Shown here in pieces: positions 17,693-25,595 of a stretch of 64,000 nucleotides of DNA. Where the stretch lies: positions 434,001 to 498,000 of the forward strand of contig NZ_RKLR01000003.1 of NCBI RefSeq assembly GCF_019599465.1. Direction: 5' to 3'. How positions within the stretch are numbered: position 1 is the stretch's first letter; each line of letters begins with the position of its first letter. Below the pieces are notes generated by a model, which saw nothing but the letters and a program-made list of their open reading frames with translations, was not told where the DNA came from and did not search any database. Both the position numbers and the translations under genes were made by a program. Source of the DNA: Haloarcula rubra (GTDB taxonomy: Archaea > Halobacteriota > Halobacteria > Halobacteriales > Haloarculaceae).

Positions 17693-18622
17693 TCAGCGGT
17701 CGAGCGCCACGGTCGTCTCCCCGTTCGCGTCGTCGACCGAGACGAGGCCGTCGTCGGCGAGGTCGGTCACGAGGTCCCGAAGCCACTCCCGGCCGGACTC
17801 GCCCTCGGGCGCGTAGTCGACGCGGACGCGGGGGCCGAGGTCGTCCAGCGCCAGTTCGTCGTACTCGTCGAGGACGTTGACGACGCGGCCCCGCATCTGC
17901 CGGCGACTCCCCTCGAACTCGGGTTGGGTGGGTACGTCCGGGGCGGTGAAGTCGCCGGTCTGGTAGGCGTGACACCACTCGCGCCACGGGCACTGCGCGC
18001 CGTCGCAGGCCGGCGTCTTCTCGCAGGCGACGCCGCCCAGTTCCATGATAGCGTTGTTCCAGACTCGCGACTCGCCCTCGGGCATGAGTCGCCCGGCGAC
18101 CGTCTCGAAGGCGCTGTCGTCGTCGGGCACGTCGAAGGCGCGGTACAGCACGCGCTTGACGTTCGTGTCGACGACGGCGTCCCCGTTGTCGAACGCGAAC
18201 GAGGCGACGGCGTTGGCGGTGTAGGGACCGACGCCCATCAACTCGGAGAGACCCTCGGGGTCGCGGGGCCACTCGCCGTCGTACTCCTCGACGATCTGGC
18301 GAGCGGCCTCGTGGAGGTACTTCGCGCGGTTGTTGTACCCCAGCGAGTGCCTCGTCCAGAACCCGACCACGTCGCCCCGGTCGGCGGCCGCGAGGTCGTC
18401 GACGGTCGGCCACTGCTCCAGAAAGTCCCGCCACGCGCTGACGACGCGGTCGAGTTGGGTCTGCTGGCTCATCACCTCCGAGACGAGAATCTCGTAGGGG
18501 TCCTCGGTCTGCCGCCACGGGTACTCGCGGTGGTCGGCCTCGTACCACTCGACGAGCGCCCGTTGGACTCGGTCGAGGTCCGGCGGCAGGTGCTCGGCGT
18601 CTGTCGCCGACTGGTCGCTCAT
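17693..18622 (-). CDS. mutY: MutY-type A/G mismatch adenine glycosylase
   Basis: The 309-residue protein has the EndoIII/MutY helix-hairpin-helix fold: catalytic-type Glu49 in SEVMSQQTQ, HhH loop LMGVGPYTANAV (about 128-139), and Asp152 in VVDTNVKRVL (the family usually has VDGNV). Four Cys (200, 206, 211, 217) form the 4Fe-4S site, with spacing 5-4-5 instead of the usual 6-2-5. The last approximately 90 residues look like a winged helix, not the Nudix-like 8-oxoG-recognition domain of bacterial MutY. It should remove adenine opposite 8-oxoG. The start at 18622 faces the divergent next gene. Confidence 0.85.
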   Translation of the reverse strand: MSDQSATDAEHLPPDLDRVQRALVEWYEADHREYPWRQTEDPYEILVSEVMSQQTQLDRVVSAWRDFLEQWPTVDDLAAADRGDVVGFWTRHSLGYNNRAKYLHEAARQIVEEYDGEWPRDPEGLSELMGVGPYTANAVASFAFDNGDAVVDTNVKRVLYRAFDVPDDDSAFETVAGRLMPEGESRVWNNAIMELGGVACEKTPACDGAQCPWREWCHAYQTGDFTAPDVPTQPEFEGSRRQMRGRVVNVLDEYDELALDDLGPRVRVDYAPEGESGREWLRDLVTDLADDGLVSVDDANGETTVALDR

Positions 18623-18737
18623 TGCACCTTCGTTGGGTCCGTTCCGGTTTGTGTGTGGTGGTTACGGTCGGTCCGTCGACGGGGCGCTCTCCGGTCGAGT
18701 CGCAAGGGGTTTCCGCTCGGTGTGCCTGCCTCCAGAC

Positions 18738-19070
18738 GTGACCCTCGAAGACCTTCAGGACGACGTCGAGGACCAGTACGCCGAGTTCGGCGAGGAGCTA
18801 GCCGTCTCGCTCGACGGCGAGACGCGCAACGAACTGGCGATGCTGTCGGTCGCTCTCGACCCCGAGGACCCCGACGAACTCGTCCACCGGGCGGTCCACA
18901 TGCTGTTCCAGTCGATGGTTGACCGCGGCCAGTTGGACTTCCACCTCCGCTCCGGCTACGACGCCACCTACGACGAGTACCTCTCTGGGATGACCTTCGA
19001 CGAGATGACCGGCGGGAACCAGTTCCCACAGCAACAGGGCGACCCCGACGACCGGCGCTACCAGTTCTGA
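18738..19070 (+). CDS. Conserved haloarchaeal hypothetical protein
   Basis: This 110-residue acidic protein starts at GTG 18738 (VTLEDLQDDVEDQYAEFG). The ATG at 18633 would add a basic, unlikely extension. It is helix-rich in its first 75 residues and ends in a Gln/Asp-rich tail (NQFPQQQGDPDD). No catalytic motif or known domain is visible. It is divergent from mutY (115 bp) and ends 6 bp from the convergent MgtC-type gene. Function unknown. Confidence 0.65.
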   Translation: MTLEDLQDDVEDQYAEFGEELAVSLDGETRNELAMLSVALDPEDPDELVHRAVHMLFQSMVDRGQLDFHLRSGYDATYDEYLSGMTFDEMTGGNQFPQQQGDPDDRRYQF

Positions 19071-19076
19071 GCGACC

Positions 19077-20345
19077 TCAGAGGAGCATCGCGACCGCGGC
19101 GACGCTCGCCGCCCCCAGCACGACCGAACTCCAGAGCGCGACGCGGGAGGCGAACTGCCGGTTCGACCCGGGTGCAGTGAGCGCCGCTTTGACGAGGATG
19201 CTCGCGGCCGTGGCGACGAGAATCGCCACCATCGCCGTCTGTTCGCCGATAGCGCCGCCGCGGTACAGGAGGACCGCAGAGGTTGTCGCACCGGCGCTGG
19301 AGACGAGGCCGCTCAGCGCCGACGTGACGTACAGCCCCGCCGTGCCGAACCGGGCGCTGGCGACGCCGCCGACGACGACGACCAGCAGGAACACGCCGCC
19401 GAACGCGAGCGCGTTCTGCAACGAGAACGGACTGTCCAGTTCCATGTCGACCGTCTCGGTCCAGTCGGCCGTGTAGGCGGCGACGACGACGCTCCCGACG
19501 ATGACGGCCGAGAGCGGGACGACGGCGGCCAGCAGCAGGCCGTGCTCGAACGAGAACACGACGGCGATGAGGAGGTTCCGCAGGGCCATCGCGGCGTCGG
19601 CCAGCAGGATGGCCGCGACGGCGTACGACGTGGCTTCAGGCCGCTGTCTGACGTGGTCGAGCATCGTCCCGACGACGGCCGTCGAAGAGGCGAGGCCGCC
19701 GAAGAAGCCCGTGATGGCGATGCCCCGACCACCGTAGCTCTGGACGACGGCGTAGTTGACGATGCCGATGCCCGCGACGAACACGACCATCAGCCAGATG
19801 ACGCGGAGTTCGACGGTGATGTCCAGCAAGTCGCCGGGCACCGCCACCGGGTCGGCGGGCAACAGCGGATAGATGACGAACGCCAGAATGGCGAACTCCG
19901 TCGCCGCCCGTAGCTCCTTCCGGGAGAGTCCCCACGCGAAACTGTGGAGTTCCCGCTTGAGCACGAGCAACAGCGACGAGAGGACGGCGACGGTGACGCC
20001 TTCGAGGATGTAGCCGCCGGCGACGAGTGCCCCCACCCCGTACGCGACCAGCATCGACACGGAGGTGGTCATCGAGAGCGTCTCTTCCTCCTGCAGGAGG
20101 CCCTGAACGGCCAGTAACACGCCCTGCACGATGACGAGGACGCCGCCGACGACGAGGAGCGCCTCCCGACCGACGATGGTGAAGACGGCGGCGAGCAGGC
20201 TGATGAGCGCGAACGTGCGGATGCCCGCCGTCTTCTGTGACCACTCTCGCTCTAGCCCCAGAAACATGCCCAGCGCGCCCGCTAAGAGGATTCTGAGGAC
20301 GGCCGTATCGACCGGAAACGACGACAACTGTATCGGAACGCTCAC
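19077..20345 (-). CDS. MgtC/DUF4010 membrane protein
   Basis: The 422-residue protein has about 12 hydrophobic segments. The N-terminal half carries the MgtC/SapB signature (LAGALGMFLGLEREW, then GIRTFALISLL). The C-terminal half corresponds to DUF4010, including VIYPLLP, GFFGGLASSTAVVGTML and repeated Gly/Ala-rich helices near the end. This combination is found widely in archaea; its transport or sensory role is not established, and the Mg2+ link of MgtC does not transfer automatically. It is divergent from the AI-2E-type gene with an 82-bp shared promoter region. Confidence 0.85.
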   Translation of the reverse strand: MSVPIQLSSFPVDTAVLRILLAGALGMFLGLEREWSQKTAGIRTFALISLLAAVFTIVGREALLVVGGVLVIVQGVLLAVQGLLQEEETLSMTTSVSMLVAYGVGALVAGGYILEGVTVAVLSSLLLVLKRELHSFAWGLSRKELRAATEFAILAFVIYPLLPADPVAVPGDLLDITVELRVIWLMVVFVAGIGIVNYAVVQSYGGRGIAITGFFGGLASSTAVVGTMLDHVRQRPEATSYAVAAILLADAAMALRNLLIAVVFSFEHGLLLAAVVPLSAVIVGSVVVAAYTADWTETVDMELDSPFSLQNALAFGGVFLLVVVVGGVASARFGTAGLYVTSALSGLVSSAGATTSAVLLYRGGAIGEQTAMVAILVATAASILVKAALTAPGSNRQFASRVALWSSVVLGAASVAAVAMLL

Positions 20346-20427
20346 GGTACGGCTACTCGGTCGGCGCCTAAAGTATTCGGGTCAGCGACAGAACACCTTT
20401 TTGCGGGCCGGGGTGAAATCGGATGTA

Positions 20428-21699
20428 ATGGCACAGTACGACGTGGACGTAGACTGGCCACGAGCGTTCTGGATAGCGTTCGGGACGGTTCTCGCGGCCA
20501 CGCTCCTGTTCGTCCTCTACACCTTCGTCGGGACGTTCGTCTTCGGTATCTTCCTCTACTACGCGACGCGTCCGCTCTACCGCCGCGTCTACCGCCGGGT
20601 GCGCCAGCGAACGCTCGCGGCGCTACTCTCGCTGTTCCTGCTCGCCTTCCCCGTCATCGTCCTGCTGTACTACACCATCGCCATCGCGTTGCAGGAGTTC
20701 GAACGGTTCGCAGACACCGCTGACCTCGGTCCCTACGCCTCGTTCGTCGAACCGTACCTCGACGTCTCCGAACTCGTCCAGAACCCGCAGGCGTTGCTCT
20801 CGGACGCCGCCGGGCCCGGGACCGTCCTCGATACGCTCGGCCAGTTCGTCAACTACCTCGGGTTCGTCGGGACCGGACTCGTCCACGTCTTCGTCATGTT
20901 CGCCGTCGCGTTCTACTTGCTCCGCGACGGCCCGCGACTCGCCGAGTGGGCCAAGGACTTCCTCGACCACCGCGGCGTCCTGGACCGGTACTTCCACGAG
21001 GTCGACCGGAGTTTCCACAAGGTGTTCTACGGCAACATCCTCAACGCCATCGTCACCGGCGCCATCGGCGCGATTTCGTTCAGTCTCGTCGACGTGGTCG
21101 CGCCGGCCGGGACGGCTGTCCCGTACCCGGCCCTGACCGGGTTGCTCGCCGGCGCTGCGAGCCTCATCCCTATCATCGGGATGAAAATCGTCTACGTCCC
21201 GATGGCCGCCTACCTCGGGGTGCAGACGGCACTGGGTGGTGGCGAGTGGTGGTTCGTCGCGCTCTTCACCGGCGTCGCGTTCGTCGTCGTCGACACCATC
21301 CCCGACCTCCTCGTCCGGCCGTACGTCTCCAGTGGCAAGTCGTTCTCTATCGGCCGGTTCGGCGCACGCGACAGCGACGCGGAGGTCAAAGCGGGCCTGC
21401 ACACGGGGACGCTGATGTTCGCGTACGTTCTCGGGCCGTTCCTCTTCGGTTGGTACGGCATCTTCCTCGCGCCGATGATACTGGTCTTCGTCGTGCAGTT
21501 CGCCCGGTTCGTCCTGCCGGAACTCGTCGAAGGCGAACCGATTCGACCGAGGGCGGTCGACCCGACGAACCTCGTCGGAGAGGAGGTCGGCGACCCAGAG
21601 ACGGACGCAGAGACAGGTAGCGAAGACGAGACCGCGACGTCGAAGCCGGCCGAGACGACGCCACCACCGACGGGGTCCGACGACCCCGACGTCAGTTAG
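20428..21699 (+). CDS. AI-2E-family (PF01594) membrane transporter
   Basis: The 423-residue protein has the AI-2E exporter-family layout: two N-terminal helices (about 15-50), two more (about 70-95), a soluble segment, then four helices from about 145 to 345 with YGNILNAIVTGAIGAISF and LTGLLAGAASLIPIIG. The C-terminal 60 residues are acidic and probably disordered. Family members are varied secondary transporters, some Na+/H+ antiporters, so the substrate is unknown. The ATG at 20428 follows a T-rich element (20398-20402) by 28 nt. Confidence 0.85.
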   Translation: MAQYDVDVDWPRAFWIAFGTVLAATLLFVLYTFVGTFVFGIFLYYATRPLYRRVYRRVRQRTLAALLSLFLLAFPVIVLLYYTIAIALQEFERFADTADLGPYASFVEPYLDVSELVQNPQALLSDAAGPGTVLDTLGQFVNYLGFVGTGLVHVFVMFAVAFYLLRDGPRLAEWAKDFLDHRGVLDRYFHEVDRSFHKVFYGNILNAIVTGAIGAISFSLVDVVAPAGTAVPYPALTGLLAGAASLIPIIGMKIVYVPMAAYLGVQTALGGGEWWFVALFTGVAFVVVDTIPDLLVRPYVSSGKSFSIGRFGARDSDAEVKAGLHTGTLMFAYVLGPFLFGWYGIFLAPMILVFVVQFARFVLPELVEGEPIRPRAVDPTNLVGEEVGDPETDAETGSEDETATSKPAETTPPPTGSDDPDVS

Positions 21700-21707
21700 G
21701 ACCGGTT

Positions 21708-21983
21708 TCAGAGGTCGACGTACTGGTCTTCCCAGTCCCGCCGAGCGTCGATTTCGCGCCGGCCGCGCCGTGTCAGCGTGTAGAAGTTGGTCCGGCGGTC
21801 ACGTTGGCCCTTCTCGACGAGGCCCTTGTCGACCAGCGTATCGAGGTTCGGATACAGCCGGCCGTGGTGAATCTCTTTCTCGTAGTACTCCTCGAGGTCC
21901 TCCTTTATCGCGAGGCCGTGTGGCTCTTCTCGGCCCGAGATAACGTAGAGGAGGTCACGCTGGAAGCCTGTCAGGTCGTGCAT
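21708..21983 (-). CDS. PadR-family transcriptional regulator
   Basis: The 91-residue protein is a minimal PadR winged helix: LTGFQRDLLYVISGR, then HGLAIKEDLEEYYEKEIHHG, RLYPNLDTLVDKGLVEK and RTNFYTLTRRGRREI. The recognition helix and wing are complete, and there is no ligand-binding extension. It probably binds its own AT-rich upstream region, but the target is unproven. An ATA-rich element at about 22003-22010 on the minus strand is placed for leaderless transcription from 21983. It converges with the AI-2E gene, 8 bp apart. Confidence 0.88.
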   Translation of the reverse strand: MHDLTGFQRDLLYVISGREEPHGLAIKEDLEEYYEKEIHHGRLYPNLDTLVDKGLVEKGQRDRRTNFYTLTRRGRREIDARRDWEDQYVDL

Positions 21984-22002
21984 CGATACGGTCTACTTAT
22001 AC

Positions 22003-22010
22003 TTTATTGT
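22003..22010 (-). promoter_or_regulatory. TATA-like element for the PadR gene
   Basis: The minus strand reads ACAATAAA here, centred about 24-27 nt upstream of the PadR start at 21983, as expected for a leaderless haloarchaeal transcript. The 211-bp region up to 22194 is distinctly AT-richer than the surroundings. Confidence 0.45.
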
Positions 22011-22163
22011 CTAAATCGCTTAAATGTGTCGAATCGGAGGGTTTCGGTCCGCTGTCATCCACATAGGTCGAAGTATCCCCACTATCTGGCGCCTCAGATA
22101 CAGAATCGTGGTTCGGGGATTTCGAGTCAGCATTACATCATACCGTCGAAGGTGATGCCGACG

Positions 22164-22172
22164 ATATTATTT
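22164..22172 (+). promoter_or_regulatory. TATA-like element for the amphi-Trp gene
   Basis: ATATTATTT is centred 27 nt upstream of the ATG at 22195, the distance expected when the transcript starts at the start codon. This supports 22195 over the in-frame upstream ATG at 22171. Confidence 0.55.
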
Positions 22173-22194
22173 GGTCGCGACACGTAGGACGCGT

Positions 22195-22482
22195 ATGCCA
22201 GAAGAGATTCTGTTCGAGACGGAACAGCGAATGAGCCGAGCGGCCGTCGCCGACTACCTGCGGTCGCTCGCCGACTCCGTCGCGGCTGGCGGCGACGTGG
22301 CGCTCAGTGCCGGCGGCCAGTCCGTGTCGCTGGACCCGCCCGCCGAGGTGGAGTTCGAGGTCAAAGCCGAACGCGAAGGCCCCGCCGACGGGCCCGGCGA
22401 ACTGAGTATCGAAGTCGAACTGGAGTGGCCCGAGGACGCGTCCGGCGAGGACGCGGCTACCGGTGAGTTACACATCGAGTAA
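22195..22482 (+). CDS. Amphi-Trp domain protein
   Basis: The 95-residue protein is one amphi-Trp domain: EILFETEQRMSRAAVADYL, an amphipathic helix to residue 30, strands around VALSAGGQSVSLDPPAEVEFEV, and the terminal LSIEVELEWPED with the family's conserved Trp. The domain is frequent in haloarchaea and of unknown function. The protein is very acidic. Start at 22195, see the promoter. The gene is followed by a 221-bp gene-free region with two strong hairpins. Confidence 0.85.
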   Translation: MPEEILFETEQRMSRAAVADYLRSLADSVAAGGDVALSAGGQSVSLDPPAEVEFEVKAEREGPADGPGELSIEVELEWPEDASGEDAATGELHIE

Positions 22483-22534
22483 TCGCGAGCGCGATGGCGA
22501 CGACTGTTCGACGTCGTGTAGCGAAGTAAGTGGA

Positions 22535-22613
22535 AAGCGGTCGCGAAAAACGCGACCGCTTGCCGCCCTGAATTGGTCCCCGCTGACGCTTCGGCCCTCC
22601 AAGCGAAGCGTCG
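22535..22613 (-). ncRNA. Candidate structured RNA: two perfect hairpins behind a TATA-like element
   Basis: Two inverted repeats lie 23 nt apart. Stem 22585-22593/22604-22612 has 9 perfect base pairs with a 10-nt loop. Stem 22535-22545/22551-22561 has 11 perfect base pairs with a 5-nt A-tract loop (U-tract on the minus strand). On the minus strand, TTTTAAG (about 22637-22643) is placed so that a transcript would begin at about 22613, exactly where the first hairpin starts. The region carries no ORF. It may be a small RNA, a bidirectional terminator, or the end of a lost IS200/IS605-like element; no choice can be made from sequence alone. Confidence 0.3.
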
Positions 22614-22703
22614 TTTGACAGAATGAGGGTGATGAACTTAAAAGTACCGGCACCGCCTCGTTGGTGTTAGTTACCGAACGTTAGAGGCGTGTAAAAATCG
22701 CAC

Positions 22704-22850
22704 TCAGATGTGTTCTTCTTCGAGCACCCACCCCAGTGCACGTTTGTAGTGTGTGAACATCATCCGAACGCGTTCGTGGCGCATCTCGTCGCTCTCTAAC
22801 TGTTCGGCGAGGAACTCGTACTGCTCGCGCACTTCGGATTCCGAACGCAT
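22704..22850 (-). CDS. 48-residue acidic small protein
   Basis: The frame from ATG 22850 encodes 48 residues starting MRSESEVREQYEFLAEQ and ending WVLEEEHI. It is strongly helical and highly charged, with no Cys or hydrophobic segment. Codon use is like that of the neighbouring genes, and the open frame upstream of this ATG is basic and shadow-like. It is divergent from the zinc-ribbon gene, with 59 bp between the starts. Function unknown; proteins of this look are common haloarchaeal small ORFs. Confidence 0.6.
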   Translation of the reverse strand: MRSESEVREQYEFLAEQLESDEMRHERVRMMFTHYKRALGWVLEEEHI

Positions 22851-22909
22851 GGGTACGCGTACGAACCGGTCGCGGAACAAACTTGAGGCCGGCGAGCGCA
22901 GTGTCTCGT

Positions 22910-23632
22910 ATGAAAATTCGCGGTGACCGGGAGTGTCGGTCCTGTGGGGCCCGCTGGTCGTACTACGACACCGGCAGCATCGCCTGTCCCGACTGTGGGA
23001 GCGTCCACAGCGTCGGCGTCGACGAACGGACCGAACACACCGACGCACCGGTCTCGCTCGACCTGACACCGGTACGGAACCGTATCGACGAGGCCCCGCT
23101 CGACGACGTCGCGAGTGCCGCCGCCGAGACCTGTCGTGAGTACACCCGCAAGCGAGGGTTCATCGACACCGGCACCCTCAAGCCACTGGACGAGACGTAC
23201 GTCGCTGCCGTCGAACTCCAGTACGTCGCGAGCGACGTCGCGAACGAGATGCGTCCGAGCGACGACGCCGAACTGTACTTCCTCGACTTGCTCGGCGGGG
23301 CCGACGACGGTGACCGGCCCGGTGCCGACGAGGTGCCGACGGAACTACGGTCGGCCTTCGGCCTCGCGATGGCGACGGCCGTCGAGCGCTACCAGTCCGA
23401 CGTCCGTCAGTATCTCGACGACCATCCGAACGAACAGGGCCGCCAGCTATCCGGACGTATCCGCGACCACCGCAAGCGCGTAGAGGCGCTGGACGGCGAC
23501 GTCGACCCGGCGAACGCGAATCGCTTGCTCCACGCCGCCCGCGACCTCGGACGGTTCGTGGGCGAGGGCGACGAGAGCGCGTTCGTCACCGCCGACAACT
23601 GGCTGTCGGGACTCGACGGCGACGCGCTCTGA
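22910..23632 (+). CDS. Zinc-ribbon protein of unknown function
   Basis: This 240-residue protein opens with a TFIIB-type zinc ribbon: CRSCGARW (Cys pair about residues 9-12) and CPDCGSVH (about 25-28). The rest (about 45-240) is an acidic, mostly helical region without catalytic motifs, containing LYFLDLLGGAD and several amphipathic helices. The start ATG 22910 is chosen because the zinc ribbon begins directly after it. It may act in nucleic-acid or protein binding; no pathway is suggested by neighbours. It converges with the Nudix gene, 6 bp apart. Confidence 0.7.
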   Translation: MKIRGDRECRSCGARWSYYDTGSIACPDCGSVHSVGVDERTEHTDAPVSLDLTPVRNRIDEAPLDDVASAAAETCREYTRKRGFIDTGTLKPLDETYVAAVELQYVASDVANEMRPSDDAELYFLDLLGGADDGDRPGADEVPTELRSAFGLAMATAVERYQSDVRQYLDDHPNEQGRQLSGRIRDHRKRVEALDGDVDPANANRLLHAARDLGRFVGEGDESAFVTADNWLSGLDGDAL

Positions 23633-23638
23633 GGCCGG

Positions 23639-24121
23639 TCAGCGAAAGCGCTGGAGCAGGTCGTAGTCGAGACAGTTCTCGGGGACCGACCCCCGCCACT
23701 CGACGCGTTCGATAGCCTCTCCGTCCAGTCCCGGGTCCGCCGCGAGCGTCGTGTCCCCCGGGGCCGCTCGGTACGTACCGAAGTGGAACTGCGTCTCGCG
23801 GCCGCCGTCGGTCAGCGTCACCTCGGTCACCGCGAGCAGTTCGTCCGGCGTCACGCCGACGCCGGTCTCCTCGCGCACTTCGCGAACGAGTGCCGCCCGC
23901 CGGTTCTCGTCGGGTTCGACGCCGCCGCCCGGGAGCTTCCACGTCTCGTCCTCGTAGACGAGGAGGAGACGGTCCGCGCTGTCCTCGACGAGTGCGCCGA
24001 CGCCCCACGCCAGTCCGTCCTCGACGCGTCGTCGGAACGCCTCGAACGCGTCCGTCTCGACCGTTCGGGTGACTCGTCGCGTGTAGACGCCGTCGTCCTC
24101 GAAGGCGGCGAGCGAGGGCAT
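23639..24121 (-). CDS. Nudix hydrolase
   Basis: The 160-residue protein carries a complete Nudix box, GGVEPDENRRAALVREVREE followed by TGV (G-x5-E-x7-REUxEExGU), at about residues 65-90. Family enzymes hydrolyse nucleoside diphosphates linked to another moiety using Mg2+. The N-terminal 40 residues are a charged extension. The ATG at 24121 directly abuts the folD stop codon, so the two genes are almost certainly cotranscribed and may be translationally linked. Substrate unknown. Confidence 0.9.
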   Translation of the reverse strand: MPSLAAFEDDGVYTRRVTRTVETDAFEAFRRRVEDGLAWGVGALVEDSADRLLLVYEDETWKLPGGGVEPDENRRAALVREVREETGVGVTPDELLAVTEVTLTDGGRETQFHFGTYRAAPGDTTLAADPGLDGEAIERVEWRGSVPENCLDYDLLQRFR

Positions 24122-25015
24122 TCAGGGCAGGTCGACGTCGACGTCGTGCTGGAGTCCCGCGGCTTTCACCGTGTTGTACAGGAGCATCGCACGCGTCATC
24201 GGGCCGACGCCGCCGGGGACCGGCGTGATGGCCCCCGCGACCTCTTTCGCGCTCTCGTAGTCGACGTCGCCGACGAGTTCGTACCCCTTGTCGTTGTCCG
24301 CCTCGACGCGGTTGATGCCCACGTCGACGACCGTCGCGCCCTCGCCCACCATGTCGCCGTCTATCATCTCGGGGACGCCCGCGGCGGCCACGAGGATGTC
24401 GGCGTTTCGGGTCTTCTCGGCGAGGTTCTGGGTCCGGGAGTGACACACCGTCGTCGTCGCGTTGCCGCCCGGCGCCTTCTGGACGAGGAGGTTCGCCATC
24501 GGCTTGCCGACGATGTCGGAGCGGCCGACAACGACGGCGTCCTTGCCCTCGGTGTCGACGCCGGCGGACTCGATGAGTTTCTGGATGCCGTGGGGCGTAC
24601 AGGGCTTGTACCGGGCGTCACCGGCGACCAGTCGCCCGACGTTCTCGGGGTGGAAGCCGTCGACGTCTTTCACCGGGTCGATGGCCCGCAGGACCTCGCG
24701 GTCGGAGACGTGGTCTGGCACCGGCATCTGGACGAGGATGCCGTTGACGCCGTCGTCGGCGTTCAGGTCGGCGATGGTGTCGTACAGTTCGCTCGCGTCG
24801 GCGTCGGGGTCGATGTCGATGTCGAGTGCCTCGATGCCCACCTCAGCGCAGTCGTCCTGCTTCATCGAGACGTACGTCTCGCTGGCCGGGTCGTCGCTCA
24901 TCAAAACCGTCGCCAGCGATGGCTGGACGCCCGCGTCGGCGAGTTGGTCGATGGCCGTCGCGAGGTCGTCGCGTACCGACTGGGCCACCGCGTCGCCGTC
25001 GATAATCTCGGTCAT
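24122..25015 (-). CDS. folD: Bifunctional methylene-THF dehydrogenase/cyclohydrolase FolD
   Basis: The 297-residue protein matches FolD: YVSMKQDDCAEVGIE (Tyr and catalytic Lys, about 50-64), LVQMPVPDHV, TPHGIQKL, GRSDIVGKPMANLL (nucleotide loop) and ITPVPGGVGPMTRAMLL near the C-terminus. It interconverts 5,10-methylene-, methenyl- and 10-formyl-tetrahydrofolate in the cytoplasm. The ATG at 25015 gives the usual length; the ATG at 25051 would add 12 residues. It lies between DUF2391 and Nudix genes and downstream of glyA, a one-carbon grouping. Confidence 0.95.
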   Translation of the reverse strand: MTEIIDGDAVAQSVRDDLATAIDQLADAGVQPSLATVLMSDDPASETYVSMKQDDCAEVGIEALDIDIDPDADASELYDTIADLNADDGVNGILVQMPVPDHVSDREVLRAIDPVKDVDGFHPENVGRLVAGDARYKPCTPHGIQKLIESAGVDTEGKDAVVVGRSDIVGKPMANLLVQKAPGGNATTTVCHSRTQNLAEKTRNADILVAAAGVPEMIDGDMVGEGATVVDVGINRVEADNDKGYELVGDVDYESAKEVAGAITPVPGGVGPMTRAMLLYNTVKAAGLQHDVDVDLP

Positions 25016-25074
25016 ATCCGGATTGGCGACGGCGGTCGGCAAAAGTGTCACTATCCGGCGGCCGCCGGGGCCGC

Positions 25075-25506
25075 CTACTCCGTCCGGAACAGGCTGTCGG
25101 TCGTCACCGCGCCGACGACGCTGAACACCGCGCCGACGCTGAGGACGCGGGACGTGACCACCAGCCGTTTTATCGGTGACAGGTCCGGTAGGAAGAGGTC
25201 CGGCGCGGTGATGGCGAACGCGAGAGTCCCGACCGAGCCGAAGGCCACGACCATCACCGAGATGAACCGGATCGGGACGCCGACGACGGCGGCTTCCCGA
25301 GTGGGGTCGCGGCTAGTGTCGGCTCCGTACAGCCCCCCGTAGCCGATGGCTATGACGACGGCGACCAGAAAGAGGCTGTTGTAGACGGTCATGTTCCGGG
25401 CCAGCGCCCACACCTCCTGTGTCACGACGAACGGGCCCGACAACAGGAACCCGCCGACGATCTGCTGAGCCGTGTCCGCGAGTTTGTGGCTCTCTCGAAG
25501 TTGCAT
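25075..25506 (-). CDS. DUF2391-like membrane protein
   Basis: The 143-residue protein has four hydrophobic segments (about 20-35, 42-60, 80-105 and 115-135) and an N-terminal segment with RESHKLADTAQQIVGGFLLS. The helical spacing and the phrase GPFVVTQEVWALA resemble the DUF2391 integral membrane family; I am moderately sure of this. Role unknown. It sits between glyA and folD on the same strand. Confidence 0.65.
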   Translation of the reverse strand: MQLRESHKLADTAQQIVGGFLLSGPFVVTQEVWALARNMTVYNSLFLVAVVIAIGYGGLYGADTSRDPTREAAVVGVPIRFISVMVVAFGSVGTLAFAITAPDLFLPDLSPIKRLVVTSRVLSVGAVFSVVGAVTTDSLFRTE

Positions 25507-25595
25507 ACCCGACCCACCTCGGGGAGCCGTTTACAGGTTCGGGTCGGCTCAGGGCGAGAGAGGAAAAAGAATCGGCGTGCCGTCAGCGAGGCCGC

